Below are positions 40,109-49,349 of a stretch of 53,177 bases of DNA, piece by piece; the stretch's first letter is position 1, and each line of letters begins with the position of its first letter. The translations under genes and the position numbers were made by a program. This DNA comes from an uncultured Porphyromonadaceae bacterium (GTDB lineage: Bacteria > Bacteroidota > Bacteroidia > Bacteroidales > Muribaculaceae), in the NCBI GenBank assembly GCA_900549445.1, contig UROS01000001.1:1-53177 (forward strand), written 5' to 3'. The notes under the pieces are model-generated. The model was given only the letters and a program-made list of their open reading frames with translations, was not told the origin of the DNA and did not search any database.

Positions 40109-42889
40109 TTATTTAACCAGGATCTTCTTGCCGGCTACGATGTAGATTCCGGCGGGGAGGAGGCGGAGTTCGTCGGCGTTGGCCACGGTTGCCACGCGAC
40201 GGCCGCTGAGGTCGTAGACTGCGCCCGATACGGTTGCAGACTCAGCCTCGATGCTGCCGATGCCCGACTGTGAATCCGATACGATGTTGTAGGCTTTCCA
40301 GTTGCTGTCGGCGGTGAAGGCGTCGTATGCTGCGGCGGGAACGATGATGGTCAGGCTTTTGCCGAGGGTGGGCAGCGATCCCATCTTGTAGGCGGGAGCG
40401 GTTGTCTCGCCGTAGGTTGTCCAGTCGATGGTGGTGAGTGCCTCGCAGCGGTCGAAGGTTTCGGAACCGAACTTGAAGTTGGCGGGGAGTTTCACCTTGG
40501 CGAGAGCCTCGCAGTTGTAGAATATCTCGTTGGTGTTATTGAGGCCGGTGCAGCCCGAGAGATCGATTTCAGTGAGGGCCGAGCATCCGCTGAATGCCTT
40601 TTCAAACGAGCGGAAGTTGGCTGCCTGATCGGCTGCGGGCATAATCACGGTAGTGAGAGCCTTGCAGTTGGTGAAAATGCCTTTGGTTACGTTGCCGAAG
40701 AGGCTGGGGAAGCCTGCGCAGAGATTTGTGCCTACGGCGATTTCAGCCTGACTCATGTCGACGGTCTCGAGCACGGAGTTGCCGGAAGTGGAGGCGTTGT
40801 TGCCGAGGGCGTTGCTAATAGCCTTGAAGTCGTCGGTCTCCCACGGGCCGCCGGTCAGAACAATCTTCTTGGCGTCGGAGAGGTTGTCGGGAATATTGTT
40901 GGGGTCGAAGGTGTAGGTGCCTTCCTCGGGAGCGGTGGCTGCCACGAGGTTGACTTTCTGCCAGGTTGCGGAAGCCTTGAACGATTCGAATGCGGCGGCG
41001 GGAACGATCATTGTGATTTTACCCTGCTGCTCGGAATTGAGCATCTCAAACACGTTGGCGTCGGAAGCGACTACGGGTGCGGTTTCGCCCTCGTATGCGC
41101 TCCAGTCAATCAGACGGAGTGAACTGCAGCTGTTGAAGAGGTATTTGCCTACTGTGAAGTTGGCGGGAAGGATTACGGAGGTGAGATCGTAGTTGTGTCC
41201 GAAAGCGTCTTCCGATTTGGTCACGTTGTTCCAGGCACTGAGGTCGAAGTTTGCTACCTTCGTGCTGTAGAATGCATTATTGATGTTTGTGACGTTGACA
41301 AGTCTCGACACGTCGCACACGGTGAGCGATTCGCAGTTCCAGAATGCGCCGTCGAGGCTTACGATATTGGCTACGGTTTCGTTGGTGGGGAAGGTTACCG
41401 ATTTGAGTGCTTTGCACATCTTGAATAAGCCCTGATCCTGCATTGCGCCGGGGATACTGAAGCTCGTGTTGGGGGCGAAGGTTGCCTCTGTCATGTCGAC
41501 AGTCTCGAGGGTGTTGTTGCCTACAGGCGGCCAGCCGATGACGGCGCCGATGCTGTTGCTGAGTTTCTGGAGTTTGGCGTTGTCCCATTCGCCCGTCAGC
41601 TTGAGGTTGACGGCGTCGGCGAGCGAGGTGGGGATATCTTCGGCGTCAACGGTGTAGTCGCCGGGTTTGGCCGGCGCGGGAACTCCGAGTTGAACGGGCG
41701 AAGGCTCGAAGGTCATGCCGGAAGCGTCTACGTAGTTTCCGAGCTGTCCCCAGCGGTTGGAACCCCAGCCGTAGAGCGCGCCTTCAGTGTCGATGAGGGT
41801 GGTGAAGCGCTGGCCGCAGGAGATGGCTACGGGCACAACACCATCGGGAAGCGTGATTGCGGTTGGTTTGTATTCAAACTGACCTGTGCCGGCTTCGAGA
41901 GCTTCGCCTTTCCCGTTGCCGAGCGCACCGTTGCTGTTGTCGCCCCAGGTGTAGATCTTGCCTTCAGCAAGGACAACGCGGGCTTTCTCACAACCGCTTA
42001 TCTGCGATACTCTTGCGGTGATGGCGGTGACCTGAGTGGGAACGCTTACGTTGGGGAGGGTTTCCTCCGAATCAACTTCGGTCATGTCTATGTCGAGACC
42101 GAGAAGATTGCGCTGGTTGTCGCCCCACGCCCAGAGAGTACCGTCGGCTTTGATACCATACGAGGCATTGTCGATAGCTTTTACGCTTGCCCAGGTGTCG
42201 GTGCCGAGGCGTGTGGGGGTCCTTACAATATTTTCGTCGGTGTTGAGGAGCTGATTGTGGGAGGCGAAGCCCCAGCCCCAGAGGGAGCCGTCGTTTTTGA
42301 GGGCGAGCACATGGTCATTGCCGATGCTTGCCTCTTTCCAGTCGTTGTCTGTGCCGACCTGTATGGGCACTGCAACGTTGTCGGCCTTTCCGTTGCCGAG
42401 GGCGAAAGTTTCGCCTGACCCCCAGGCCCAGAGGGTGCCGTCGGCCTTCTTGGCGAGTACGGTGTAGCACCAGGTGACGGAGGTATAGACGCATTCCCAG
42501 TCGGAGTCTGTGCCTACTTGAGTGAGGGTGGTGTGCTTGGTGACGCCGTCGCCCACGCCCGACATTCCTTTTTCGTTAGAGCCGATAGTCCATAGTGTGC
42601 CGTTCTCCTTGAGGAAGAAACCGCAGCCGCGGGCGCCGTAAGCGGCTTTCCAGTCGGTGTCGGTTCCCATCTGCTGGGGAACGGATGCCATTTTCACGCC
42701 TGAGCCGTCGCCGAGTTCTCCCTCTTCGCCGGATCCCCATGACCAGAGAGTGCCGTCGGTCTTGATGGCATAGGTTGAATTGTCGCTTGCCGAAACGGTT
42801 TTCCACACGTCGGTTTCGGCTGCAGCGGCAGGACAGATGGCTCCGGCGAGCATAGCCGCAGCCAGGATGAATTTAGATGTGCCTGTCAT
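40109..42889 (-). CDS. Secreted RCC1-repeat and BspA-like leucine-rich-repeat protein
   Basis: A 926-aa protein with a signal peptide (about 1-24, ending PAAAAE). Residues about 28-410 are RCC1-type beta-propeller repeats, each with a GTLWSWGSGEEGELGDG-like core (LWAWGSGETFALGNG, LWGWGFASHNQLL, LYGWGSNRWGQLGN). Residues about 415-850 are two blocks of BspA-like leucine-rich repeats (DLSAWNNVTKSEDAFGHNYD, ALTEIDLSGCTGLNNTNEIF), each preceded by a YTxDxxxIPxxLxDA linker. The tail YDLSGRRVATVANADELRLL...GIYIVAGKKILVK resembles type IX sorting domains. It likely binds a ligand or host surface. Second gene of a two-gene unit. Confidence 0.87.
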   Translation of the reverse strand: MTGTSKFILAAAMLAGAICPAAAAETDVWKTVSASDNSTYAIKTDGTLWSWGSGEEGELGDGSGVKMASVPQQMGTDTDWKAAYGARGCGFFLKENGTLWTIGSNEKGMSGVGDGVTKHTTLTQVGTDSDWECVYTSVTWCYTVLAKKADGTLWAWGSGETFALGNGKADNVAVPIQVGTDNDWKEASIGNDHVLALKNDGSLWGWGFASHNQLLNTDENIVRTPTRLGTDTWASVKAIDNASYGIKADGTLWAWGDNQRNLLGLDIDMTEVDSEETLPNVSVPTQVTAITARVSQISGCEKARVVLAEGKIYTWGDNSNGALGNGKGEALEAGTGQFEYKPTAITLPDGVVPVAISCGQRFTTLIDTEGALYGWGSNRWGQLGNYVDASGMTFEPSPVQLGVPAPAKPGDYTVDAEDIPTSLADAVNLKLTGEWDNAKLQKLSNSIGAVIGWPPVGNNTLETVDMTEATFAPNTSFSIPGAMQDQGLFKMCKALKSVTFPTNETVANIVSLDGAFWNCESLTVCDVSRLVNVTNINNAFYSTKVANFDLSAWNNVTKSEDAFGHNYDLTSVILPANFTVGKYLFNSCSSLRLIDWSAYEGETAPVVASDANVFEMLNSEQQGKITMIVPAAAFESFKASATWQKVNLVAATAPEEGTYTFDPNNIPDNLSDAKKIVLTGGPWETDDFKAISNALGNNASTSGNSVLETVDMSQAEIAVGTNLCAGFPSLFGNVTKGIFTNCKALTTVIMPAADQAANFRSFEKAFSGCSALTEIDLSGCTGLNNTNEIFYNCEALAKVKLPANFKFGSETFDRCEALTTIDWTTYGETTAPAYKMGSLPTLGKSLTIIVPAAAYDAFTADSNWKAYNIVSDSQSGIGSIEAESATVSGAVYDLSGRRVATVANADELRLLPAGIYIVAGKKILVK

Positions 42890-42924
42890 AACTTATTATT
42901 ATAATAGTTGAGTGCGAATTTTAT

Positions 42925-44229
42925 TTATTTTACGGCAAATTTCACCGAGTTTCCGGCGGAGTCGCGGGCAATGTAGATGCCGGCCGTGAGTGTGCCCGAC
43001 GGAATCGTGAGTGAGCCTTCAGCCATGCGGGCTGAATGGCAGACCATGCCTGAGGTGTTGAATATAGTCAGAGTACCGTTGGCGCCTTCAAAAGTCACAC
43101 CTTCGGCGGATACGGTGCATTCGAGTTTGCGCGATGCGTCGACTGCCACATTCTCGACCCCGCTGTAAGGCGTCTCACCGCCGCGTACCACCGGACAGAT
43201 CATGAAGCTTCCGTAGTTGCCGCCGTAGTAGCTCACCGGGCGCAGATAGTCGGATTCTCCTTCAAGGCGCGCAAACGAGTTGTGAGCGAGGAGGTTGGAG
43301 GCATCCTCGGGTTTCATCTGAACATTGGGCATCACGTCCATAAGCATCTGGAGGTCATCTTCCTCAGGATCGTCACCCCAGCCGTCAACGTCGATGAACA
43401 ACAGTTGCTTGCCGTAAAGGTCTATAGGGTTGCTCATTTCGAGGTGTGCTACGGCACCGCCCTGATTCGGTACCCACACGCCGTCGTCGGAGGTTTTTAT
43501 ATCGTCGTACTTCACGTAGCCGCCATCGAGCGGAACGCTGGTGAATTCTATCGAGGTATCTGTCATTCCGACCATCCATACGCGGATACGGAGCGCGGCT
43601 CCTGCGGGATATTTGGTGGGCTTGCGCTGAAGATAGACGTTGACACCGTCGAGAAATCCTTCTTCGAGTGAGAGCATGTAGAAGTTGCCAACTCCGGCTA
43701 CGTTGAACTTGTTTGCTCCTCCGAGACAGCCCATGCCCTGGGGATATACATTGACTCCGAGAGCATAGGTCGTGAGCCATTCGCGGGTATCGGCGAGACA
43801 TAGCTCGGCACGGCCGCCAACCTTAAGCTTCAGCTCGGGCTGATAGGTCTTTTCCGAAGCGTCGGAATATTTAGCGGTAAGTTTGGGGAAAGAATATGTG
43901 CCGGTGTCATTATATTTAATGAGAACCTTCCGGGCAGAAGGGTCGGCTATTGTTCCGCCTTCAGCCTGCCATTGGAGCGTAGCCGGATTGCCGGTGGAGC
44001 TGTTGGTGAACTGGAGGGTTTTTTCTACGGGAATCCAGTAGAAAGCGCCCTCGTTCATGGGGTTTCGGGTGGCGTAGTGAGCCACAGGCGTGGGGTCACC
44101 CTCTTCAAGGTTGCCGGCGATAGTTCCGATGTAGCGTAACCCTATCGGGTTTTCATACGCTGCCTCCTGCGCCGTAGCCGTTGCGGAGAGGATTGCCAGC
44201 GATGCAAGAATAGTGTAGAATTTTTTCAT
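42925..44229 (-). CDS. Secreted protein with type IX-like sorting tail
   Basis: A 434-aa protein of unknown function. Signal peptide MKKFYTILASLAILSATATAQ. The body is beta-rich (LRYIGTIAGNLEEGDPTPVA; FYMLSLEEGFLDGVNVYLQR) and the end, FNTSGMVCHSARMAEGSLTI...GIYIARDSAGNSVKFAVK, is a sorting-tail-like domain. No catalytic motif seen. It precedes the RCC1 gene by 35 bases and diverges from the membrane regulator gene, which may control it. Confidence 0.82.
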   Translation of the reverse strand: MKKFYTILASLAILSATATAQEAAYENPIGLRYIGTIAGNLEEGDPTPVAHYATRNPMNEGAFYWIPVEKTLQFTNSSTGNPATLQWQAEGGTIADPSARKVLIKYNDTGTYSFPKLTAKYSDASEKTYQPELKLKVGGRAELCLADTREWLTTYALGVNVYPQGMGCLGGANKFNVAGVGNFYMLSLEEGFLDGVNVYLQRKPTKYPAGAALRIRVWMVGMTDTSIEFTSVPLDGGYVKYDDIKTSDDGVWVPNQGGAVAHLEMSNPIDLYGKQLLFIDVDGWGDDPEEDDLQMLMDVMPNVQMKPEDASNLLAHNSFARLEGESDYLRPVSYYGGNYGSFMICPVVRGGETPYSGVENVAVDASRKLECTVSAEGVTFEGANGTLTIFNTSGMVCHSARMAEGSLTIPSGTLTAGIYIARDSAGNSVKFAVK

Positions 44230-44256
44230 ATGCTAATGGCTTGGTTTTTTCTTTTG

Positions 44257-44288
44257 CAAATATGGGATTAAGGCTCATAAGAGCCAAA
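44257..44288 (-). promoter_or_regulatory. Promoter of the two secreted-protein genes
   Basis: Minus strand TTTG (44288-44285), 20 nt, CATATTTG (44264-44257): perfect -33 and spacing, one mismatch in the -7. Confidence 0.55.
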
Positions 44289-44295
44289 ATTATAT

Positions 44296-44315
44296 GGTCT
44301 ACTGAGGGTCTACTG
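44296..44315 (+). promoter_or_regulatory. Direct repeat GGTCTACTG between divergent promoters
   Basis: GGTCTACTG occurs at 44296-44304 and 44307-44315, one helical turn (11 bp) apart. The pair sits between the -33 elements of the two divergent promoters, the expected place for an activator site. Confidence 0.6.
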
Positions 44316-44323
44316 TCGTTTTA

Positions 44324-44355
44324 TTTGGCCAAAAACAAATTATTTGATAACTTTG
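44324..44355 (+). promoter_or_regulatory. Promoter of the membrane regulator gene
   Basis: TTTG (44324-44327), 20 nt, TAACTTTG (44348-44355): a perfect match to the consensus. The -7 element ends only 3 bases before the ATG at 44359, so the transcript would be leaderless or nearly so. Confidence 0.65.
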
Positions 44356-44358
44356 GGC

Positions 44359-46059
44359 ATGAAAAACTATCTTTTGGTGACAATTTGCGCCTTATTACTT
44401 ATCGCCTGCGAAAGAGGTGAGAAAAGGCTGACTCCCTTCAGATGGGAGGCTGTAGACCCTGATTTCGACGAAACCGTCACCCGTCTCGAGTATGGTTTTC
44501 AGGATTATCTTCCGTTTGACTCACTGCGGAGCGACGTGGCGCGGCTCAGCCTGCTGGCAGCTCAGCCGGAGTGTACCGACTCGCTTTTGATGCGGCGCAG
44601 GGCGCGCTACTGGAGGGCGAGAATGCTGCAGCGCGAAGGTAGTCTCGACTCCGCTCTCATCCTCGTCCGGAGTCTGATGGAAGAGGTTGATTCCGCGCGC
44701 CACACTTACGATTTTTATCGCTGCCGCATACTGCTGAGGCAGCTTTCGCCTACCTCCGGAGCCCGGAAATACAGCGAAATAGACGAAGAGGCCCGCTATT
44801 TCAGCAAAATCGGCGATCAGCCTATGACTGCGGCGAGCTACATAAGTCTTGCCAACAGCCTTTATCCGATCGGAGAACTCGATATGAGTCTTGACTATCT
44901 CTGCCGGGCCGACGAGATAAACCGCCGGCTCGGACTGGACAGGGTGGTGGCCAACAATGCCGTGAACGTGGCCAACGTACTTTTCAGGAAAGGCGATTCG
45001 GTCAAAGCACGCGATATGCTCCTGAAACTCGCCGCCGATCCTGAAACGCACGAGGATCCCCGCACTTATAATATCGTGCTGCGCAATCTCTATGTCCACA
45101 CCGGCGGCGTGGAATGGTTGCGCCGCGCATACGTGAGCGCTCTCGACGCCCCCGGTTCGCGAAGTCTCCGCGGTTTTTACGAGGCGCTCCTGAGCCGGCA
45201 TTTCGATGAGGCCGGCATTGCGGATTCCGCGGTATTCTACAGCCGTCTCGCACTTGCCGACATCAGTCATATATCCGATCCTCAGCAGCGCGGACTCGTG
45301 ATGCAGGCTTATGCGTCGACTATGCGCCATGAAGGAAAGAGCGACAGCGCGCTCATCTATCTCGACCGGTATATGGCCTGTGCTGATTCCGATTATGTCA
45401 GCAACCAGGAGGCGGAGGTGCTCCGCATGGCCAATATGCGTGAACTCTCGCTCGCCAAAACTCTTGAGAACGAGCATGTGCAGAGTATGAGGCTGATGTT
45501 CGTCGGAATTTTCTTTGTTGTGGTACTATCGGCGGGAATCGTGTGTTTCATACTCTACAGCCGTCAGAAGCGTCAGGAAATCGCCGCCCGCGACAGCCGG
45601 CTGGAGGTCGAGGTGTCGCGCCGCCGCATGCTCGCTCTGCAGCTTGCCATCGAGGAGAAAGACAATCTTTTCGACAAGATGAAAAACGAGATAGAGCAGA
45701 TGCGCCGCGACGGCCGGATCCGTCCCAACGAGGCGGTAGGACTCGAGAACGCCATAAAGATACATCTGGCCGGAAACGAGGAGCGCGATACGTTTCAGCA
45801 GCTGTTCGCACAAGTCGCCCCCGAGTTTACCCAACGGCTTAAGAACCGCTATCCCGAACTGGCGGATACATACGTGAAACTCGCCACTTATATATTTATG
45901 GGACTCGACAACAATAAGATTTCCCGTCTGATGATGATTCGCCCCGAGTCGGTGAAGCAGGCGCGCTGGCGCCTGCGCCTTAAGATGGGGCTCGACAAGG
46001 GGGAGTCGCTCGACGAGGCCATCCGCGCTCTCGGAACATCACCATCTGATGACGTGTGA
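44359..46059 (+). CDS. Membrane-anchored TPR regulator with C-terminal HTH
   Basis: A 566-aa protein. I start it at 44359 (MKNYLLVTICALLLIAC), which gives a lipoprotein signal with C17; an ATG at 44344 is too close to the promoter. Residues about 30-370 are TPR-like helices facing the periplasm. A membrane helix (about 380-400, VGIFFVVVLSAGIVCFILYS) is followed by a coiled coil (about 405-450) and a cytoplasmic DNA-binding domain (LADTYVKLATYIFMGLDNNK, SRLMMIRPESVKQARWRLRL). This TPR-TM-HTH layout is common in Bacteroidota regulators that sense periplasmic signals. It diverges from two secreted-protein genes. Confidence 0.85.
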   Translation: MKNYLLVTICALLLIACERGEKRLTPFRWEAVDPDFDETVTRLEYGFQDYLPFDSLRSDVARLSLLAAQPECTDSLLMRRRARYWRARMLQREGSLDSALILVRSLMEEVDSARHTYDFYRCRILLRQLSPTSGARKYSEIDEEARYFSKIGDQPMTAASYISLANSLYPIGELDMSLDYLCRADEINRRLGLDRVVANNAVNVANVLFRKGDSVKARDMLLKLAADPETHEDPRTYNIVLRNLYVHTGGVEWLRRAYVSALDAPGSRSLRGFYEALLSRHFDEAGIADSAVFYSRLALADISHISDPQQRGLVMQAYASTMRHEGKSDSALIYLDRYMACADSDYVSNQEAEVLRMANMRELSLAKTLENEHVQSMRLMFVGIFFVVVLSAGIVCFILYSRQKRQEIAARDSRLEVEVSRRRMLALQLAIEEKDNLFDKMKNEIEQMRRDGRIRPNEAVGLENAIKIHLAGNEERDTFQQLFAQVAPEFTQRLKNRYPELADTYVKLATYIFMGLDNNKISRLMMIRPESVKQARWRLRLKMGLDKGESLDEAIRALGTSPSDDV

Positions 46060-46095
46060 CCACGGCGGTCTCCGGTGTCTGAAGAACGTAAAAAA

Positions 46096-46125
46096 GCAGG
46101 CTGAAATCCCGGGATTTCAGCCTGC
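46096..46125. terminator. Bidirectional terminator: 30-bp perfect palindrome
   Basis: GCAGGCTGAAATCCC is followed directly by its exact reverse complement. On the minus strand the stem is followed by TTTTT, on the plus strand by GCTATAAG. It separates the convergent regulator and TPR genes and best serves the TPR gene. Confidence 0.8.
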
Positions 46126-46149
46126 GCTATAAGTATACAGGTCGAGTTA

Positions 46150-47781
46150 TCAGTTGTTTTTGAGATAGTCGCGGACAGCCTGGTTCTCGGGATCTACCTC
46201 AAGCAGTTTCTGGAAGTAGATGCGGGCGTTTTCCTTGTCGCCTTTCACGCGGTAGTCGTTTGCGATGAAACCGTAGGCGCTCTTGTAGGCTCCGGCGCGC
46301 TTGGTCTTGTTCTCGGGGTTGAGATCGTAGGCGGCGAGCATGGCCTTGTAGGTTTCCACGAGTTCGGGAGTGGGATCAGTGCCGTCGCGGGTCATGAGAA
46401 GCGAGGCCTTGTTCTGCAGCAGTGTGCCCTTGCTCTCGTCGGCGGCCGATTCGAGAGCGAGATCTATGTATTTGATGCCGTTCTGAGCGGCTTCCTTGCG
46501 CTCTGCAGAGCCTTCGGGAAGGGTGAGTGCGAGATTTTTGTAGCGGTTGGAGAGAGTATAGTAGTCGGTGAGCGAAGCGTCGCCCATGTCGACGAATTTC
46601 TGCATAACCTCGGCCGCTTTAGCGTAGTCTTCAGCATCGGAATACATCGAGGAAATCTTGGTGAGGATGTCCTTGTTGCGCTCGGGGTTTATTTCGTATG
46701 CCTTCATATAGGCGTCGATGGCTTCCTGCGGACGTCCGAGAGCACCGAGAATGTCGCCGTAGGTCGAGTAGTCGGTAGAAGTGAATTCGGCGTTGCTGTT
46801 GGCGAAAAGTTTGCGGGCAGCCTCTTCGGCACCGGCGTAGTCCTCAAGAGCGGCCTTGTTGAGCATGACCATGCGGTGCATGTATTCGTTGTCGGGGTCT
46901 TTTGCGAGGACTTTTTCAGCGATTTCAAGCGACTTCTGGTAATCTTTGCCGAAATAGAGCAGACCGGAGTAGCGCTGTTCGTCGCGCTGGAAATGGTTGG
47001 GGTTGCTCATGTATTTGCCATACTGCTTGGCGGCTTTGGTGAACTGGTTGCCGTCGTAGTATTTCTCGGCGAGCTCACGCTGGGCGAGAGCCGAAGTGGG
47101 GAGTTTTTCGTTGAGTTCCTCGAGCTTGCTGATTGCAAACGAGGGATTTACCTTGTTGTAGAGGTTGGAGTATTTCACGTATGCCTCGGGGTTGATGTGG
47201 CCGGCCTGCTCGTCGTAGGTCATGGCCTGCTCGTAGAAACCGGCGGCCTGCCCGATGTCGGTAGCCTTGGCCATGTCGCCCTGAAGCACGTATACTGCGG
47301 GCTCGAGGTTCTTTGAATCCTTGAGAGCCTTGGCAATATTCTTGTCGATTTCTTTCTTATATTTCACTGGGTCGACGTTGAAATATGCACGCGCCACTGC
47401 TGCTGTCAGTGCGGCATCCTTCTTGTCGGTTGCCAAACCGTCCTTGAAAAGCTTTTCGGCAGCTGCCTTATCGCCGTTTTTAAGGGCAATCTGACCCAGT
47501 CCGATATAGTTGTAACCATAGGCCGGATTTGCTGCGACGCCTTTGTCGAAGTTCGCTTTGGCGGCCTGGACGTTGCCTTCGCGGAGGTCGATGGCGCCGA
47601 GGAAGTAGTAAGATACAGCCTTGTCGGTCGACGGGTCGTTGAGCGTGTTGTCAAGAATGGTCTTGGCCTGTTCGAAGCGGTCGGCGTTGTAATAGTCTAC
47701 GCCGTCCTGGTAGCCACCCTGTGCCATAGCCGACAATGCGCAGCCTCCCAGGAAGAGTGAAAGCAGAGATTTGAATTTCAT
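46150..47781 (-). CDS. TPR-repeat exported protein
   Basis: A 543-aa protein with a signal peptide (about 1-20, ending SAMAQ) and roughly ten or more tetratricopeptide repeats from residue 22 to the end (GVDYYNADRFEQAKTILDN; IDAYMKAYEINPERNKDILT; ENARIYFQKLLEVDPENQAV). Probably a periplasmic scaffold. It follows the PstS-like gene on the same strand, with its own promoter between. In other Bacteroidales a similar PstS-TPR pair sits after exbB/exbD/tonB genes; here those are not adjacent in the window. Confidence 0.85.
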   Translation of the reverse strand: MKFKSLLSLFLGGCALSAMAQGGYQDGVDYYNADRFEQAKTILDNTLNDPSTDKAVSYYFLGAIDLREGNVQAAKANFDKGVAANPAYGYNYIGLGQIALKNGDKAAAEKLFKDGLATDKKDAALTAAVARAYFNVDPVKYKKEIDKNIAKALKDSKNLEPAVYVLQGDMAKATDIGQAAGFYEQAMTYDEQAGHINPEAYVKYSNLYNKVNPSFAISKLEELNEKLPTSALAQRELAEKYYDGNQFTKAAKQYGKYMSNPNHFQRDEQRYSGLLYFGKDYQKSLEIAEKVLAKDPDNEYMHRMVMLNKAALEDYAGAEEAARKLFANSNAEFTSTDYSTYGDILGALGRPQEAIDAYMKAYEINPERNKDILTKISSMYSDAEDYAKAAEVMQKFVDMGDASLTDYYTLSNRYKNLALTLPEGSAERKEAAQNGIKYIDLALESAADESKGTLLQNKASLLMTRDGTDPTPELVETYKAMLAAYDLNPENKTKRAGAYKSAYGFIANDYRVKGDKENARIYFQKLLEVDPENQAVRDYLKNN

Positions 47782-47832
47782 GTTGGTTGTTTAGGGTATA
47801 TTATGTTTTACTTTTTTCTATTAGACAATATG

Positions 47833-47863
47833 CAAAGTTAATGGTTTATTTTTATGATTGAAA
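47833..47863 (-). promoter_or_regulatory. Promoter of the TPR gene
   Basis: Minus strand TTTC (47863-47860), 19 nt, TAACTTTG (47840-47833). Perfect -7, one change in the -33. Leader about 45 nt. Confidence 0.5.
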
Positions 47864-47918
47864 ATTTTTCGGTGTGCGTTGTGATTAATTAACGTGATGA
47901 AAGGAGTGAGAGTCAGTG

Positions 47919-48881
47919 TTACTGAACTTCGACCATACGCGGGGTGACGGTGGCCGGAAGGATTCCTGTCGACATTATTATCTTCTGTCCCTGGAACCCG
48001 GTTACGAAACTGAAGAATCTGTGGCCCACGGTTCCGCCGGGAGTAGTGGTGACCATATAGACGGAGCGGTAGAGCGGGTATGAGCCGTCGTAGATGTATG
48101 CCTGATAGGGGCGGTAGGCTGTCACTTCGCCGTTGCCGCGGATTTTCAGTACTTTGATGTCCTTGTTGAAATCGAGCGCCAGAGTATCGCTTTCCTCACT
48201 GTAGGCGGCGAGCTCCTCGGCGCTGCGCTGGCGGCTGCTCATATCGCCGGTAACCCAGCTCACGCCAATCACTCCGAGGGCATTTTTGTTGTCGGCCACG
48301 GCCTTGAATACCTCGGCGTTGTTTTTCTTGGCAAACACGTTGGGGCCGAGCTTCCCGCCGCCGAGAATGGAGTCGCGCATGTATTTTACAGTCGACGAGC
48401 CCTGATGGTCGAATATGATGTCGATGTCGCCGAGTTTGCACGGCTCAACCTGATCCCATCGTGTCACTTCGCCTGAAAGGATCTCGGCGATGTCTTTTTT
48501 CGACATTATTTCAACCGGATTGGCTGGATTGACGATGAGAGCAATCGCGTCGACGGCTATTTTTTTCTGGTTCACCACTTTCTTGTGGCTGCGCAGGTAT
48601 TCCACTTCTTTTTCGGTAAGCGGACGGGTTATCACGGCGCTTTTATAGTCTGTAAGGCTCAGCAGCGAATCGATTGCCTCGTTTTCGGGCATATACTTCA
48701 CGAGGATGTCTTCCTTCGGGTATATGTATTCGTAAACGGCAACCTCCTGCTCCATAATGTTTTCGAAGGTTTCGTCGCAGGCTATTTTAGCGAAAGTAGG
48801 GGCGCTTTTTGTCTCCTTGCCGCCGCATCCGGTGGCTGCGAGAGCCGCGGCGACGGCAAAAATCAGAAATGTTTTTTTCAT
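47919..48881 (-). CDS. PstS-like substrate-binding lipoprotein
   Basis: A 320-aa periplasmic binding protein with a lipobox ending at C19 (LAATGCGGK). The PstS-type fold is indicated by VDAIALIVNPANPVEIMSKK (KKDIAEILSGEVTRW) and FDHQGSSTVKYMRDS, the region expected to contact phosphate. No pst permease genes are near, so it may act in sensing or with a TonB-type complex and not in ABC transport. Its ATG overlaps the stop of the small membrane gene upstream (ATGA). Confidence 0.85.
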   Translation of the reverse strand: MKKTFLIFAVAAALAATGCGGKETKSAPTFAKIACDETFENIMEQEVAVYEYIYPKEDILVKYMPENEAIDSLLSLTDYKSAVITRPLTEKEVEYLRSHKKVVNQKKIAVDAIALIVNPANPVEIMSKKDIAEILSGEVTRWDQVEPCKLGDIDIIFDHQGSSTVKYMRDSILGGGKLGPNVFAKKNNAEVFKAVADNKNALGVIGVSWVTGDMSSRQRSAEELAAYSEESDTLALDFNKDIKVLKIRGNGEVTAYRPYQAYIYDGSYPLYRSVYMVTTTPGGTVGHRFFSFVTGFQGQKIIMSTGILPATVTPRMVEVQ

Positions 48882-49171
48882 GCTTTGGTGGGATTATTGT
48901 TGTCCTCATAGACTTCATCGTCATCATCGTCGTCGGAACTGTTGCCGTAGCCGGCGTCGATGCCCTTGAACTGGCGGTAGGCTCTCCAGAGACCGTAGAC
49001 GGTAAACATAGCGCCGCCTACCCATCGCACCCACGCCCACTTTCCGTAGAAAAGGTCGTTGAAAAAGCCGCAGAAAAACAGCGCGGCCATTCCGAGGTAA
49101 ACGATTATCATGATGATGCCGAAGATGTTGCGCATCATTGCCGGTGTCCCGGATTTAATATCTTTTCCCAT
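48878..49171 (-). CDS. Small membrane protein with acidic tail
   Basis: A 97-aa protein; I start it at 49171 (MGKDIKSGTPAMMRNIFGII), the longer frame to 49288 having an unlikely Cys/Arg-rich start. Two membrane helices (about 14-36 and 46-62) and a very acidic tail (SSDDDDDDEVYEDNNNP). Function unknown. Translationally coupled to the PstS-like gene. Confidence 0.75.
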   Translation of the reverse strand: MGKDIKSGTPAMMRNIFGIIMIIVYLGMAALFFCGFFNDLFYGKWAWVRWVGGAMFTVYGLWRAYRQFKGIDAGYGNSSDDDDDDEVYEDNNNPTKA

Positions 49172-49349
49172 AAATAAATGTTTTATTTGACGTTGAATAA
49201 TCGAAGAATCTTGAATTATTAACATCTTTCGGCGTTCAATTGTTTGGTTTGAACCGCATCTTTCACACGCCGCTGTAAATTTACTCAAAAAATCTCATCC
49301 GCCCGCAATTTAACTTAAATAAAAAATGGGGGAAAGGGGAGGAAGAACT

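Noticed and set aside
44521..45477. 318-codon frame opposite the membrane regulator
   Set aside because: The plus-strand gene has a lipoprotein signal, TPRs, membrane helix and HTH; the antisense frame has none.
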